Shown in pieces: positions 23,200-37,400 of a DNA stretch of 64,000 nt (its first letter is position 1; each line of letters opens with the position of its first letter). Source of the stretch: Adineta steineri (Eukaryota > Rotifera > Eurotatoria > Adinetida > Adinetidae); assembly GCA_905250115.1 (NCBI GenBank), contig CAJNOI010000006.1, positions 1,283,526 through 1,347,525 on the forward strand, read 5' to 3'. A program made the position numbers and the translations under genes. The notes under the pieces were generated by a model that was not told where the DNA came from, did not search any database, and saw only the letters and a list, made by a program, of their open reading frames with translations.

Positions 23200-23704
23200 A
23201 TGCCTCGTACGTCTGGTTCATCAAAAAAAGCAGCAAAAGACCCAAATGCACCAAAACGACCATTATCTGCGTTTTTTCTTTTTTCACAAGATGAACGTCC
23301 GGATATAAAAAAAAAGAGTCCATCATTATCAGTTGGTGATATTTCGAAAGAAATTGGTGCAAGATGGAAAAAAGTCACGTAAGAAAAAAGGAAAATAATT
23401 TAAAAAAATTATTAAATCCTTTGTTTTTTTCTTGTTTAGTGACGATACTAAGAAACGTTATGAACAAAAGGCTGCTGTTGAAAAACAAAAATATGAAGTA
23501 CGTGTTGCTGAATATAAAAAAAGTGGTGGTGGTGGAGCTAGTAGTTCACCAGCAAAAGGTGGCAAAGGTGGAGCAAAAGCCTCATCAAGCAAAAAGGCAT
23601 CACCAAAGAAAGGTGCAGCAAAGAAACCGGCATCAAAATCTAAATCATCGGATGAAGATAATGATGACGATGATGATGAAGATGATGAAGAAGATGAAGA
23701 ATAA
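23200..23704 (+). CDS. Single HMG-box chromatin protein (HMGB/NHP6-like)
   Basis: Two exons, 23200-23378 and 23440-23704, give 147 residues. One HMG box spans about residues 15-85: DPNAPKRPLSAFFLFSQDER, then GDISKEIGARWKKVTDDTK, then YEQKAAVEKQKYEVRVAEYK. Such boxes bend DNA without strong sequence preference and act in chromatin and transcription. After the box comes a Lys/Ala/Ser/Gly-rich basic linker and a pure acidic tail of about 20 Asp/Glu residues, as in HMGB proteins. Vertebrate HMGB proteins have two boxes; here there is one, as in NHP6-like and many invertebrate proteins. The box is split by a 61-bp intron. Confidence 0.93.
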
Positions 23705-24192
23705 ATTAACAAAAAAAAAAGAAAATCTCTGACCGTCCCTTATCCTTTCTGTCGAGTTCAGAATTTTTTTCTGTGTACTACTTGTTATATTGTTGTAGAA
23801 TGACATTCTTGTTTTGTATGTGAAAAAAAAAGATGTTTGAACACTTAAAACTCGCGCTTGTCTCTCTCTCTCTCTATTTTTTTGTATACAACTGTTTCTC
23901 TGTCTGTTTCTTCTTCTTCTATATGTGTACTACTATTACTATTACTACTATAGTTGTTCTTCATTATTCTTCTTGTTGTTGTTTTCATTGGCTACGAAAT
24001 AAAGTAGAAAAAAAAGGATGATGAATGTATTTGAATTTGTCTCTTAAATCAAATAATAATCTATGAGGGAAAGTAAGTTAGTATCCGTATAAGATGAACT
24101 AATGAATTAATTTGACTTAAGGATAATTGAAAAAGAAAATTCTTTCTAACGTTATTTTTAATAGTCTTACCTAGTTTCATTTAATAAGTGAG
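23705..24192. other. 3' UTR and spacer after HMG-box gene
   Basis: T-rich with CT and TTC/ACT simple repeats (23860-23950) and an AATAAA at 23998, a plausible poly(A) signal for the HMG-box gene. No further gene seen. Confidence 0.5.
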
Positions 24193-24570
24193 ATGTCTGG
24201 AAGATTTATTGTTTTTTTTCTATTAATACATTTAACTCTTTTAATAACATCGAAAATTCCACTAATGCATTATTGTCAAGTTGAATCTTACAACGAAACA
24301 ATATATCTTCAGAATTGTTCGAACAATTCAATATCAATAAAAACTACACGATGTCGTGGTCAATGTTATTCAGAAGATTTTCTCATATATGATTGGAAAT
24401 ATACACCATTACATTATCGACATAAACATCATCTTCATTGTTGCTCACCAAATCGTATAAAGTCATTCGAAACTCAAATAATATGTGAAAATAAACGATT
24501 ACAAACAGTTAAATATCGTTCTGCTGTACGATGTGAATGTAAATTATGTAGTGATAGATGTTCAGAATAA
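24193..24570 (+). CDS. Secreted cystine-knot protein (CTCK/bursicon-like)
   Basis: Single-exon frame of 125 residues with an N-terminal signal peptide (FIVFFLLIHLTLLITS, cleavage near residue 20). The mature part has 11 Cys in a cystine-knot order: C28, C42, CRGQC at 54-58, CC at 83-84, C98, then CECKLC at 114-119 and C123. The CxGxC ring, the CC pair and the CxCxxC end match C-terminal cystine-knot hormones such as bursicon subunits, GPHB5 and DAN-family antagonists. Bursicon-type is the closest by spacing, but this is a judgement by eye. NETI and NCS/NNS are potential N-glycosylation sites. It likely acts as an extracellular dimeric signal. Confidence 0.75.
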   Translation: MSGRFIVFFLLIHLTLLITSKIPLMHYCQVESYNETIYLQNCSNNSISIKTTRCRGQCYSEDFLIYDWKYTPLHYRHKHHLHCCSPNRIKSFETQIICENKRLQTVKYRSAVRCECKLCSDRCSE

Positions 24571-24910
24571 TAAATAAATAAAACAAGTAAAGAGTTTTGT
24601 TTTTCTTTGTCTCTTTTTTAAAGAGAAAAAAAAAAAAAAAAGAACAACAACAACCAAAAATGTTTCATTTTTGTATAATACAAAGTATCAAACAAAAAAC
24701 AAAAATTCATAATACATATACATACACACAAACACACGTACACATACATAAGTTCATTTTCTTTTCCCCCTTTGAAAGAAATTATAATAACAACAAAAAC
24801 AAGAATCCTGATACAGTTTTATTTTCTAATGAAAAATTCTATTAATAAACAAATTGACAATATAAAATAAATATCTATGATAATCACAGAAATAATTCAA
24901 TTCTTTTTTT
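24571..24910. other. Convergent spacer, A-rich
   Basis: Between the ends of the cystine-knot gene (+) and the ZDHHC gene (-). It has A-runs and CA/CATA repeats near 24716-24750. AATAAA-type motifs right after the stop at 24568 may end the cystine-knot transcript. Confidence 0.5.
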
Positions 24911-27900
24911 CTAAACAGATATTTCATAATGTTTATTTCCATTTGTTTTACGTCGACTTTGTTGATTAGTACTTTGTACTGATTGAGGTAATAAGGGTCG
25001 TTTAGGATAATCATAAGCAAATGATTGTAATGGATGAGCTTGTCGATAAGAATCTGTACGTAATGTCATTGCACTATTTGTTGATACATTGTCAGCTTGA
25101 ACAGAATTTTGATTTATATAAATTCTTTTCATTTGTTTAGAATTATTATTATTATTAGGATTATTAACATAATAAGGTAATGGTTGATGAATATCATCTT
25201 CATTACCATCAACATTATCATATGAACAACGTGATGATAATGACATATTTGATAAACTACGACGTAATGAATCAAATTCGGGCTTTTTTGTTTGATGTAA
25301 TAAAGGTTTTTTAACAGGTTGGAATGATGATGAAGATGTAACTGAAGCAGATGATGCTATTGATGGAGGCTTTAAATTAAACAGTAAAATATAAAAATAG
25401 AATGAAAATAAAATTTGTTTTTTCTTTTACTTTTTGTTGAGCAGGATGAAGTGGATTAGTATATTGACGAACTATAAAATAAAATTATTGAATGATTATT
25501 TGGTTTATTAATCAAGCGAAACTAATTACTTTTCACATGCATCTAAGAGAGAGAGATGTAGAGATAAACTCATATTTTGTTTATTCCCAAGCAATTTTTG
25601 AATATTTGTGAAATTGTTCAAAAGATTTGTTGATTATTATCAATGATGAACAAAAAGTAAAATCTCATTATCTACTAAAGCATTCAGCACAATACTATTT
25701 CATGTAAGAAAGTAGTACTACAACAAGGTTTAAAAGAAGAAATCTTAATAATTTTATTGCGCTATGTGCTTGAGTCAAACAGTTCAATAAACTATTCTTT
25801 TTGATGGATTGTTAATGATAAACATCCGTCTTTATTGAAGTAGTGACAGTTTGTTCATATAGTTTATAGTTAATGAGACATGTCTGAAATATTAAAATTC
25901 TATTCTTAGGTTTCTATATCAACCAAGTGCACATTCATTTTGTAGTATTTCCGTGTCATTTTAATAGCTTCACCGTTCTATAATGATATGTGAATCTTTA
26001 CAAATGAAATTCTTCTCATAATTAACTACTAGTTGTTCTACTAAATATAAGAATTTAACGCAAATCATAACTCGTCTATTACATTTTTAGCCTAGTAGTT
26101 TATATTGAAAAAAGACAAGTATCTTTTAACCTCTTTCATCTATTGGATTGATTTGAACATTAGTCATATTATTTAGTTTACCATTTTCTTCATAAACCAT
26201 TTTCTTTTTCTCATCTTCATTAGTTGTTGGTATTTTATGTTTCATATTTCCAAATGCCATTTGTTCAAATAAATCAATATTATATCGTTTAGTTTTCGGA
26301 GATCTTAATCGAGGATATAATGGTTGACATAAAGTACGACAAAAATTTTTCCAACAGCCTTGATTAAATACATCATTTTGTATACGATATTTTCCCGTTA
26401 CTTGTTCATTTGTTGTACGACCTTGTGATATAAGATAGATATGAAAACCAGTTAGACCACCTATTGGTATTGCCATAAGACCAAGAAGAACAAGTAATAC
26501 AATACATACAATAAATCGATAATCCGAAAAACCAACAAATGTTGTTTTATTTAAGAAGACTGATGATGAATAATCTTGTTGTCTTTTTTGTAAATGAGTG
26601 TTTGATGAGATTGAAAGGAAATTTGGTGTAAGCAATTTATGATGACGATCATGTAGAACATAATAGAGGCAAAATATGAAAAGTAATAGCATATGTATAC
26701 AGAGGAAAAATAAAAATTGAAAAAAATAACGATAATTGCGGCGACCTATTTCAAAAAAGAAAATATTTAAAATAGAATGCATAAATTAATAAAACAAAAT
26801 ATTCATCTCATTTCAAGATTTTAAAAATCTAATAGATATTCAACTGTGGAACGTTTTATTCTCTATATAAAGTATGCAGTATTAGCAAATAGCGATTCTG
26901 TCTATTCTATAATTTGAAGATTATTCAAAAGGTTTTTGACGGGGTTGTTCAGGTATAAAAGATATATATTTAACATCTGGCAGAGTTTTATTTATAAATG
27001 TACTTTTTCAAACTTATGTTTCATAAAGCATCTGTTATTTATGCAAATTTTATTTATTTACAAAATGAACTTTTTGTTTAAACTTTTACTCGTTTGCTTT
27101 GCAAACGTTTTCTATTGTTTGTTGAAATGTGGAATATATTTAAAAATCAAAGTTAATAATTTTATAGAGAAGAAAAAGTTCTATTATATGATTCTTTAAT
27201 ACCTTGAAATATATCCTAAAAAATGAGAACATTTTGTCTCGTTTCCTATCGATCATAAATCATTACGTACCAACACAATTATTCAACCAAGGACAATGAT
27301 GATCGAAGGTCTAAAATAAAAACAAAACAATTGAATAGAAGGTTGTCTTTTTATTATAATTAAATCGAATATTAATTAATTCAAGTCAGATAATTGAACT
27401 TACATCAATACATCGTTCACAAATAGAGCAATGTGAACATCGTGGAGGGCGAAATAATTTACATGTACGACAATATTTTAGATAAACAGATCCTAAATAA
27501 GATATTTTATCAGATATATAACCTATTAATAATCAAAAAAAGAAAATTTACCATCTCTAATACGAATAAGACGTGATTGTGGTTCATCAAAATCATCATC
27601 GTCATCATCATCATTATCATTGACATCAACACCTCCTTTTCGTTTTTTTGGATGAGTATAAGAACTGACGGATGTATATTCATTTTTCAATGATTGCTCA
27701 TAAATACCCTAGAGAACAAATAAATATGATAGGTTGTTATAAAATTCTATTAGAATCATTTACTGGATCCATAAATGTTGCAAGTATAAAATTTGCACAA
27801 ACAAGAACAAATAAAACACAATGTAAAATTGAAATTGGTAAAAGTTTTGGTAGAAGAAGAAGGATTTGTGGGAAAATGCATATCCAATAGGCAAATGAAG

Positions 27901-28069
27901 TAGTTAATAAAAGGAGCCAAGCAAATAAAGCTGGAAGACGTTGTGTTGTGCAAAATTTTTGACGACGACGATGATGATGAGATTGTATCTTTTTTGTTTT
28001 TGTTTCGGCATCTGACAAATATGATGGTGGTACAGTCACCATTTGTCTTTCTGACGTTTGTGGTGACAT
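24911..28069 (-). CDS. Palmitoyltransferase, ZDHHC5/8-like
   Basis: Seven exons, 27764-28069, 27552-27708, 27404-27492, 27271-27310, 26131-26745, 25431-25471 and 24911-25369, give 568 residues. Two N-terminal TM helices precede the cysteine-rich domain [20 protein letters not shown] and the catalytic [14 protein letters not shown], then [14 protein letters not shown] and two more TM segments. The TTxE-type motif appears as [15 protein letters not shown] enzymes S-palmitoylate proteins on membranes. The four-TM layout, [22 protein letters not shown] and the long disordered tail match the ZDHHC5/8 branch, which acts at the plasma membrane. A seven-Asp run lies just before the Cys-rich domain. 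Two introns (26746-27270, 25472-26130) are 500-660 bp, long for this locus. The start is ATG 28069, 22 nt after a T-run AG acceptor. Confidence 0.92.
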
Positions 28070-28772
28070 CGACACACATCCGATTTATAATCTAAAAAAA
28101 AATATGTAAGCTTCTATTTCATTGATATTAACAATAGGTTTATATGAAGATTAATAATCATCACTATTATGTCTATGTGTTTGTTACTAACATAACCATT
28201 CATCCATTCTGCAGATAGTAATGACGTTGTTTCTAGGTCGTATATATATATATATATATATATACATTACAAATGAGAAGAAAGAGAATGGGAAGACTTA
28301 TATTAGACGTACATTCATCGAAGAAAGAAGAAAGGAATAAATTTGTTTTTTTTTCTGTTCATGAACAAAAAAAAAAGAACATATTTAGTTATTGGTTGAA
28401 TGTATGTATTGAACAAATAATAAGCGACAAGATTGTCACCAAAACTACAAAGCAAATTTATATGTTGATGAAAGACAAGTAGTAATTATATGTTGAAAAG
28501 GAGTTAAATTTATGAAATATTAAGTAAGAAGAAAAAGTTCAACCATAGTGATGCAATAAAAATGACACAGATGTGTCAATACATTTGTTACATTTCTCTA
28601 GAACAAAAGATATAAATATTTATTATGGAAAAAAAAGTGAGACAAGAATAAAACTTTAAAAGAAAACGTTTTATTTCAAACAAAAGAAAAAAGAACCTCA
28701 GGTATTAACATATATGTATATGCATTTAACATTGTCCTGTCAATTATCTATTGAATATATGACCATGATAAA
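28070..28772. other. Spacer between ZDHHC and SMIM7 genes
   Basis: Same-strand spacer with a TA run of about 12 units at 28241-28265. The open frame at 28273-28482 (+) is Lys-rich low complexity and is not called. Confidence 0.5.
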
Positions 28773-29477
<705 letters not shown>

Positions 29478-29787
29478 CTAAAACGAAAAAAAAACAGTCC
29501 GTAAATACAACAACTAATATCAATGTTTCATTCTTATAAATTAAAAATCGGACATATGAATACATAGATAATTATATCTTACAGCACCCACTCACCAACC
29601 AAAAAAAGAATGAAAGAGAGAGAGAGAGAAAGAAAAACGTACATATACATGTATACATAAATTTATATATAGAAAGCCAGAGAAATGAAAAATTTACAGA
29701 AGATTTTAAATCTCGATAAAAGAAAAGAATTCTTTGTACCATTAACATTGACTAGAAATAATAAGGCAAAAAAAGAATTCTCATCAA

Positions 29788-32368
29788 CTATAAAAATACA
29801 TAATCATCCGATAATGAATGTTTTCTAGTACGATTCGTTTTCGTTGTATTGTCATTCAATAATCTTCCATTATCATTCCATGTATCATAAGATTGATGTG
29901 TTGATGAATTCATTTTTTTATTTGATTGATTGGAATTATGATTATTTGATGGTAATGGTGAATTACCTCCTGATGATGATAATTTCGTTACACGAAGAAA
30001 AACATTCTCTTCATCATTTAATGATGAATAATCAATATTTAATGTACGAGTATGACTTTCTTGAAATGTACCATGTTCAATACGAAATATTGGACATGGA
30101 CGTCGATCATCTGTTGCTATATGACATATACGATTCCACTAAAATCATAAAAAAAATAATAATTCATATTCTGAATATATTTATGAAGACAAATTATTAT
30201 TCATTCTCATTTACAATTTATTATTCATTGATTTATTAATAATCACTAGTCCTGTGTAATTCATAAATAAAAAATTACTAATATAGTATTATGAACAACT
30301 ATTGAAAAAAAATCTCTTGAGAATTAGTATATGAAATGTGTTTAATAATGATTATATCAATATGTTTTTCTCAAGTGACAAAAAAATCTTCTAATTTTCA
30401 ATCTGTTTCGTTATTTTGTTGAAATAAATATTTCTTAAATTACCTGTGCACAAAACATTTCAAAATCTGCTTTATCTCTACAATAAAATCCTAATGTACA
30501 ACTTGGATCCATTTTTCTTGCAGTTAATTTTTTTGGTGATGAACATGAATAACTCTTGAAAACAGAAAAGTCATACAATATATTAAAGATTGATTTTTAT
30601 ATCTTACGGTTAAATCGAAAGTATCTTCAAGAACATTAACAGTTGTTTGGCTAAAATGTGGATCAAGATCAATAAAACTTTCATCTTGAAAACCAAGTAT
30701 ATAAACAGCATGTCGAGGACTACCACCAATAATTCCAACTGTTTGACTTAATTTTAATGCATCTTTTAAATAAGGTTCATAAATCAAATCAAGTTCATTT
30801 AAACCTAATCTCAATGGTACAAGAATAAGTAATGATGTTGTCCAACTTAATAAATTATTATTAGTCGAATTTGTTGTTGATTCATTTGTAGATGGGGGAG
30901 ATTTCTTTTTTATTAAATTAGATGGAGCTGTACATAGATCAACAACATCTTGTCGATAAACTATATATATAAAATTAAGTAATAAAATCGAAAGAAAATG
31001 AAATCTTACTAATTGCATCTTGACTAATATAAACTCGAAGATTATCTGATATTTGATTTAATTCAATAGCTGTTTCAAGAGCTTCTTTTAAACAATGAGC
31101 AGCACTGACTGGTCCAAAAAAATCACCTGGACGAATACCATGTGCTGTACCAATTTCTACAATTCTGTAGTAAAAAATAAATAAATAAACAAGGTTTTGA
31201 TTTTTTATATGATTTAATATCACTTATGAATTCCAAATGGACATTTATCATTTAGATAATCTCCAAATAATCGAATAATATCAGTATAAATTTTGATTCG
31301 TCGATTTGTTCGATTAGAATTTCGAAAACATTCTATTGAATTTCGTCGTGGACCTTAAACAATAAACAAAATAAATCATTTTTCTTTTTCTTTCAATATT
31401 ACATTTATCGGCTATCTGAATATTTGAATGAGGCAAACTAATTGTATTTGTCATATGAATAAGTAGAGTTTGAGCAAGTAACATTTGAGCACAACGTATC
31501 ATACAACCCCAACCACAATCTGATGTTATCGGATCACCACTACGTGTTAAACCGTTTAATGGTTCGAATTGTTTTCTATATGACAGATAAATTCGTTGTG
31601 AAAAAGATTTTAAAAAACTGGTATAAGATTGTTCGTTATGCGGACGTGGCATGTCATCATATGCTGTTTCTAAAATAAATAAATAAACATTATTCTGACT
31701 CATTCTTATTAGAATACTGTAGAATAATAATTAGTAAAATTTCTTGTTTTATTTACCATCTTTTCCATTATATGTTTTTCCAAGAAAATAAATTGGTGAT
31801 TCATTTGTTCGAAAATTTGGTCGCATTCTTACAACCCAACCTAGATAGAAAATTTGAAAAAAAATAAGAATTTATCTTGATTCTAATTTCTAAACTTACG
31901 ATATTTCATATGATTAAATGCTGCTGTTACTTTACTTTTAAAAAATTTACTATTATTTGATACGTCTTCATTCATTGTTGTTATTGATTGTTGTGTTGTT
32001 GTCGCTGTTGTTGTTGTTGATGATGTAGCAAGATCATTTGCAGAATTGGACGATATACGTTGTGTATTAGTGGATGGACTTTTAATAATTGTCATAATAA
32101 AACGATCTTCTACTGGTTGTGTGACAGTTGATTTTCGATTTGGCATTGGAATTTTTAAAAATGATGATAAACTATTTTTTGGACTGTTTGACATTACAAG
32201 AGATGATGTTGATGAAGCAGGTGATGGTGTTGATGATATTGATTTCACAAAAGCTGAATCAGGTGTTAAAAGTTGTGATGTTGATTGTGCTCTATATGGA
32301 GGATTAAAATGACCATTTGAATTATCTTCTGTCATTTTAATCGTTGTTAATGATGGATTATCGATCAT
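29788..32368 (-). CDS. ATG4: Autophagy cysteine protease ATG4
   Basis: Eight exons, 31900-32368, 31757-31840, 31403-31669, 31224-31353, 31010-31164, 30608-30960, 30444-30554 and 29788-30138, give 639 residues. The C54 peptidase core is clear: PIYFLGKTYN, the catalytic Cys in TSDCGWGCMIRCAQMLLAQ, and GGSPRHAVYILGF followed by FIDLDPHFSQ with the Asp and His of the triad. ATG4 cleaves and delipidates ATG8/LC3 proteins during autophagosome formation. The core is preceded by a Ser/Thr-rich, probably disordered extension of about 155 residues and followed by an Asn/Ser-rich tail. The length exceeds the usual 400-470 residues; the layout resembles ATG4C/D more than ATG4A/B. The last exon ends SDDYVFL; an aromatic-hydrophobic end could serve as an ATG8-interacting motif (speculative). 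Confidence 0.93.
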
Positions 32369-34440
32369 TAAATATATAAAAAATGAATAATTGAATTAAT
32401 AAATTAATCAAACATTTTTAATAAAGAAGAAAAAAGAAATCGATTATGTTTTGTCATATATTTACATGTTTATTTACAGACGTTTAATGACTTGAACAAT
32501 GATTCGTAGTTAATTTAGAGCAAAATCAAAGAGGACGAAAGATGGCACTACTATGCAAAAGAAACATATACAAACTTATTTTAGTTTAAACTGAAGAATT
32601 TTGTTTTTTGTAGATTATTTTGCTACTTGAAAAATATCTTTTTTTTCTACATTATTATTCTAATATACCTCATGACATTAAAGCAAAACTATCTATGGAA
32701 ACTCGTTATGTTTAAAATGTGATGTGAAACTAAATAACTTAATAAGTTTCATTATATAATTATTTGTCTTCCTTCAACAGGAACTTGTAATTTATATTGA
32801 AGAGGTGTTTCAATGTAATATAAGAATCTAGATAAAATAATTTAAATTGCATGTTAAAGAATTATTATCTCTCGTTAAAAAAAGAAACAAAAAACAATAA
32901 GAAAATCTATAAATGAGCTCAAAGACTATGAGAAAATCTTAACGAGTAAACATGTTCTAATAACAAATGTTTTTAAGTCTTTAATGTAAAACAGATATAT
33001 CATGTTTTCTGACTTCTTTCTGTTTTTTTATGAGTACTAATTATTCGCGAAGTTGACTTTTGCACAATAAAATAAACTTTTACTGAGTAAATTCTTCTGC
33101 TATGCTGTCATACAGTTCACAAGCACAATATATCGTTCTTTTCTTCCGTCGCTTTGAGGTGTTTTCCATACGTTGTTTTCTGATGATGTAATTTCGATTC
33201 TTTCCAAGTACTTTTAATTTCCCTCGACTCGATTATGTATATATCTTGCGGGTGTAGGTGTGGATACGTATGAGTACTCTGTTATGTTACCCAAATCCAC
33301 CCACATTTCATTTAGAAACTCAATTTTTCTCATGAATTTAGTGTGAAAAACAACAACTTTCTACTTGGCATTCAGTAAAAACTCTTTGACATTTAAATCA
33401 GATGCTTTTTTTGTTGTTTAGTTTTTATGCACGGATAGAATATTACACATACAAGGAAAAGATTGATTGACGACATAGTCTCATAGTAAAAAACAAAAAG
33501 TAATTTAATAAATTGATTCAAAAATAACTGTTTCTTATTTTAGTTAAAAAGCAAAAAATAGACGGAACATTAAACAAATTACAAAAAACCAGGTGATTGT
33601 CAGACTGTAATTAAAAATTAATATATGACCTCGAGAATCAAAAAATAGATCTTTATCCATGTTTTATATAGAAACAAATATTATCAGACCTTTTCTTTCA
33701 TTGCAACATAAACTGTCTATTCACTTTATGATGTAAATATACATGCATATACATAGAATATGTCGTTTGCTTTAAACTACTATACTTTTATATCGAGAAA
33801 GTAACAAACACATTGCTTTTTATAATATATTTATCTCGACTGGAAGAATAAGATTTAGGATATAAAAACTATTTTAACGTTTTTTTGTTTATTATTTTAC
33901 GCATGTATTGTATCTGATAAAAAAGAAATTGACAAGAGTATCCTTTGACATATTGACTTTTAGAATAACGTATCCTTTGATCTATAACATGTTTAGAAAC
34001 TTACTTGTTATGAATAGTATATTTAAAAACAACTGAAATGTATTATTAGCAGCGTATAATAAAAAACAAAGGAAAGAACTAATCGAGCATTCACACTATA
34101 CATCTTTGTAAGAAAACAAATTACAAGAAAAACGTCGGGTATTTTTATCTAAATTGTTTTATTGTTATACAAAGATATATCACAGAGTTGAAATGTAATT
34201 AAATCGAACATGCAAGGAGTACAATGACCTTCTTATAATATTGGACATGCACATATAAAAATATGCGTTCTATATTGTGGCACCCAAGAGTTTAGAATAA
34301 TTAATTCATTTCTTTTATAGATATTAGAAAATATAAAGATTATTATTCATAAAAAATAAACCGGAAATTACAATCAAGCGTAACAAAACAATATATATAT
34401 GTATCAGAAATAAAATAAGTTAGAAATTATGAAAAATAAA
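32369..34440. other. Intergenic ~2 kb, no gene seen
   Basis: AT-rich, with stops in all frames every few tens of codons. It contains the ATG4 upstream region and the end of the NWD2-like transcript. No RNA gene or repeat array recognised. Confidence 0.5.
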
Positions 34441-37400
34441 TTATGTCGTTGTTGTTATTTCACCTTGTTTTTCAGTTAATTCTCGTTGCAAAGCTTCTAT
34501 TTGTGATCCATATTGACGTTTTCTCCAACTTTTTAAATAATCAATAGTTGATGGTTCGAGATGATCAATAATTAAAAATACTTGTACAGCTCCATCTTCA
34601 TATCCAACAACTAAAGCTCGTCCATCTTGGGTTGCAATAGCTTGTCGAACTTTTGCTGGACATTTCATATCAGCAATTTGTCGACCATCTACTGTACGAA
34701 ATACACGTATAGTACGTTTACCTTTATTATAATATATAACATGATTATTAGTTGGAGTAAAAAATGTTAACACATCAAATACACCTTCAGCTACTTTGCC
34801 AATTAATGTTTTAGCAACTTTTCCATTTCGAAATTCAAACATTTCTAAACCACCACGAGTTGGAGCATATAAACCATATTTTCCATCACTAGATATTTGA
34901 CCACCCCATTTTGGTAATGTTATATGAACCTATAATCGAAAGATGGTATTAGTTTTAGATTCAATAGAAAATACTACTCGCATCACATTGAAAGAAAAAT
35001 ATATATTTACCTTTTTATCTCGAAGATTCATAACAACACCTTTTTCCGAATCTATTAAACCAACAAGATATGGTTGTTTTGGTATTGTAACCATTGAAAT
35101 AATATCTCTATAGGATGGATAATTTAATTTAACATTATATACATGTTCACCAGTCATTGGATCATAGAGTCCAAGAACTTCCGTATTCTTTTTCTCTTCA
35201 ATAATAACAAGATACATATCATCGGCTGTACATACAACTTTTTTTGGATGATGCATACGTTTTATATTGGTTATTATTTCATAGATAACATCACCATCAG
35301 GTATTGCATATGAAACTGCTAGAATATTTTGACCAAGTGGAACATTACTTGAAGGAGTATTACCGGATGCACTTGGAACAGGTGCTACAGCTGCTTCACA
35401 AGTTAAAACTAAAACCTGGAAATTTTTTCAAAACAATTTTATTTGAAAGATTTTTCTAATTCATTTTCTTCTTACCATTGTTTCAGCTGAATGAAGAAGA
35501 AGTTGAAAAATATTTCTTAACGGTGTTACAAAACTTGGTTTTCGCTCTTCAATATCCCATAAGACAAGATTACCGGATTCAGCTGATACTGCAAATAAAC
35601 CATTTGAACACATAGCTGTACATTGATAAATTGATCCATTTTTATTAGCAGATAATTGTCCTAATATAGAACCAGTTTTCATATCAAATATACATAATTG
35701 TGTACGTGATTGTGCCAATATAATTTGTGTATCTGTTGAAATATGCATCATTTCAATAATTTTATCTAATTGTGCTATTGTTATAGATTTTTCTTTTGCA
35801 TTTTGTAAATTCCATACTTTTGTTGTTTTATCCATACCCGTTGTTATAATATAATTATTTCCTCCACTAGCTGTTGATAAACATTTTAAAACAAGTATAC
35901 GACCAAAATGTGAATCAAATGATGCAACTAATTCTCCCCATTCAATTTCAAACATATATACACTAGATTTAACACATGCTATACAATAACTAAAATCGAA
36001 ATAAGATATGGATATTTTAATAAGAGAACTAGAATATCGTGTAGAATATATACCGATTATCATGAGAAAATGCAGCAGTATATGCTAAACGTTTTGTACC
36101 ACTCATTATATTACGTACACTACCAGGTAATAAACATGTTTTCCATAGATATGATCGAAATGAAAATATTTTAAAACCTTTAAATGTAACTGCCATAAGA
36201 TAATTTTCATCATTACTTAAAATAAATGAAAATACACTAAAAAAAAGAAAAGAGAAAGTAAATAGTTTTGTTTCAAACTCAATTTACCGATCTTTATTTT
36301 CATATAATTGATGATCAAATGCCCATACACGTTCAGTTGCATAATTAGTTGGATGTGGTTTGTTAAGATACATTTCAACATTATTATCATTTATTTCACA
36401 ACATGTATACATACGTCGTTTATCACGTGTTAATACAAGTGCACTATGAATATTTTTTCTACCACCAGTTAAACAACGTGGTGGATTATTATCATTTGTC
36501 TCTGTTTGTTGATTAGTATTTGGAACAAAACAATAATCTATTGTCATACGATCACGCGCTACATCTTGATCATCCTTAACATCTTCAGAACGACAAACTA
36601 TTTCGACTTCTGGTCCTTCTAATACTTCAATTTGAATAATTTGATAACGCGTAGATTGAGTTGTAAGTAATTCACCTAGAAGAAAATATAAATTTCGATT
36701 TTGTTAAATTTACTAAGCTTTGCAAAGAAGAACAATAGTTTTTATGAAGAAAGTGCTACATGCTACTCCAGAAATATATGTCAACGACATCTCTTTATAT
36801 TCATGAATTTTGTTGAAAGGTGCATTAGTTTGTATTATGCATTGATACCTTTATTCGTATATACTTGATACATTTTTGCAGTCCACAATGCAAAAAAAGT
36901 ATTGCTAACAGCTGCACCAAGTAAAGGATCAGCAGGTGTTCCAGCATTTGGTTTATTAGCAGGTTTATTTATGCTGGCTCCTGCTTGTTGTTGATTATTT
37001 GTAGGTGGTTGAAAATTACGTAAAATAAATTCACCAGTTAATAAATTACATATTATATATTGATTACTTATAGTTGTTGTTACACAATAACGTTGATCAG
37101 GTGCAACAGCTAAAAATGTCATAATACCTTCGATTTTTGGATCAATTATTCGTACAATATCGCCACTTGATAAATCAAAAACAATAAATTTATTTGATAC
37201 AGTAAGAAGATGTTGACCAGATGAAACAACTTCAAGACCATAAACAGCAAATTGATGAGCTTCTAATGAATAAACAAGTGGACCACCGGGTGATGCTAAA
37301 TTATTAAAAGCAGGTACAAGACCCATATGTTGTAAACCAGTACTTTCACACTGATCAATAAATGAAGCTATTTTACGACATGTTGTATAAAATGGTAATA

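Noticed and set aside
26936..27199. 87-codon + strand frame
   Set aside because: It lies in the long fourth intron of the ZDHHC gene, is antisense and is Phe/Leu/Lys low complexity.
28070..28079. ATG at 28079 (-) as start of the ZDHHC gene
   Set aside because: It reads in a different frame. The frame leading into the TM helices and DHHC domain starts at ATG 28069.
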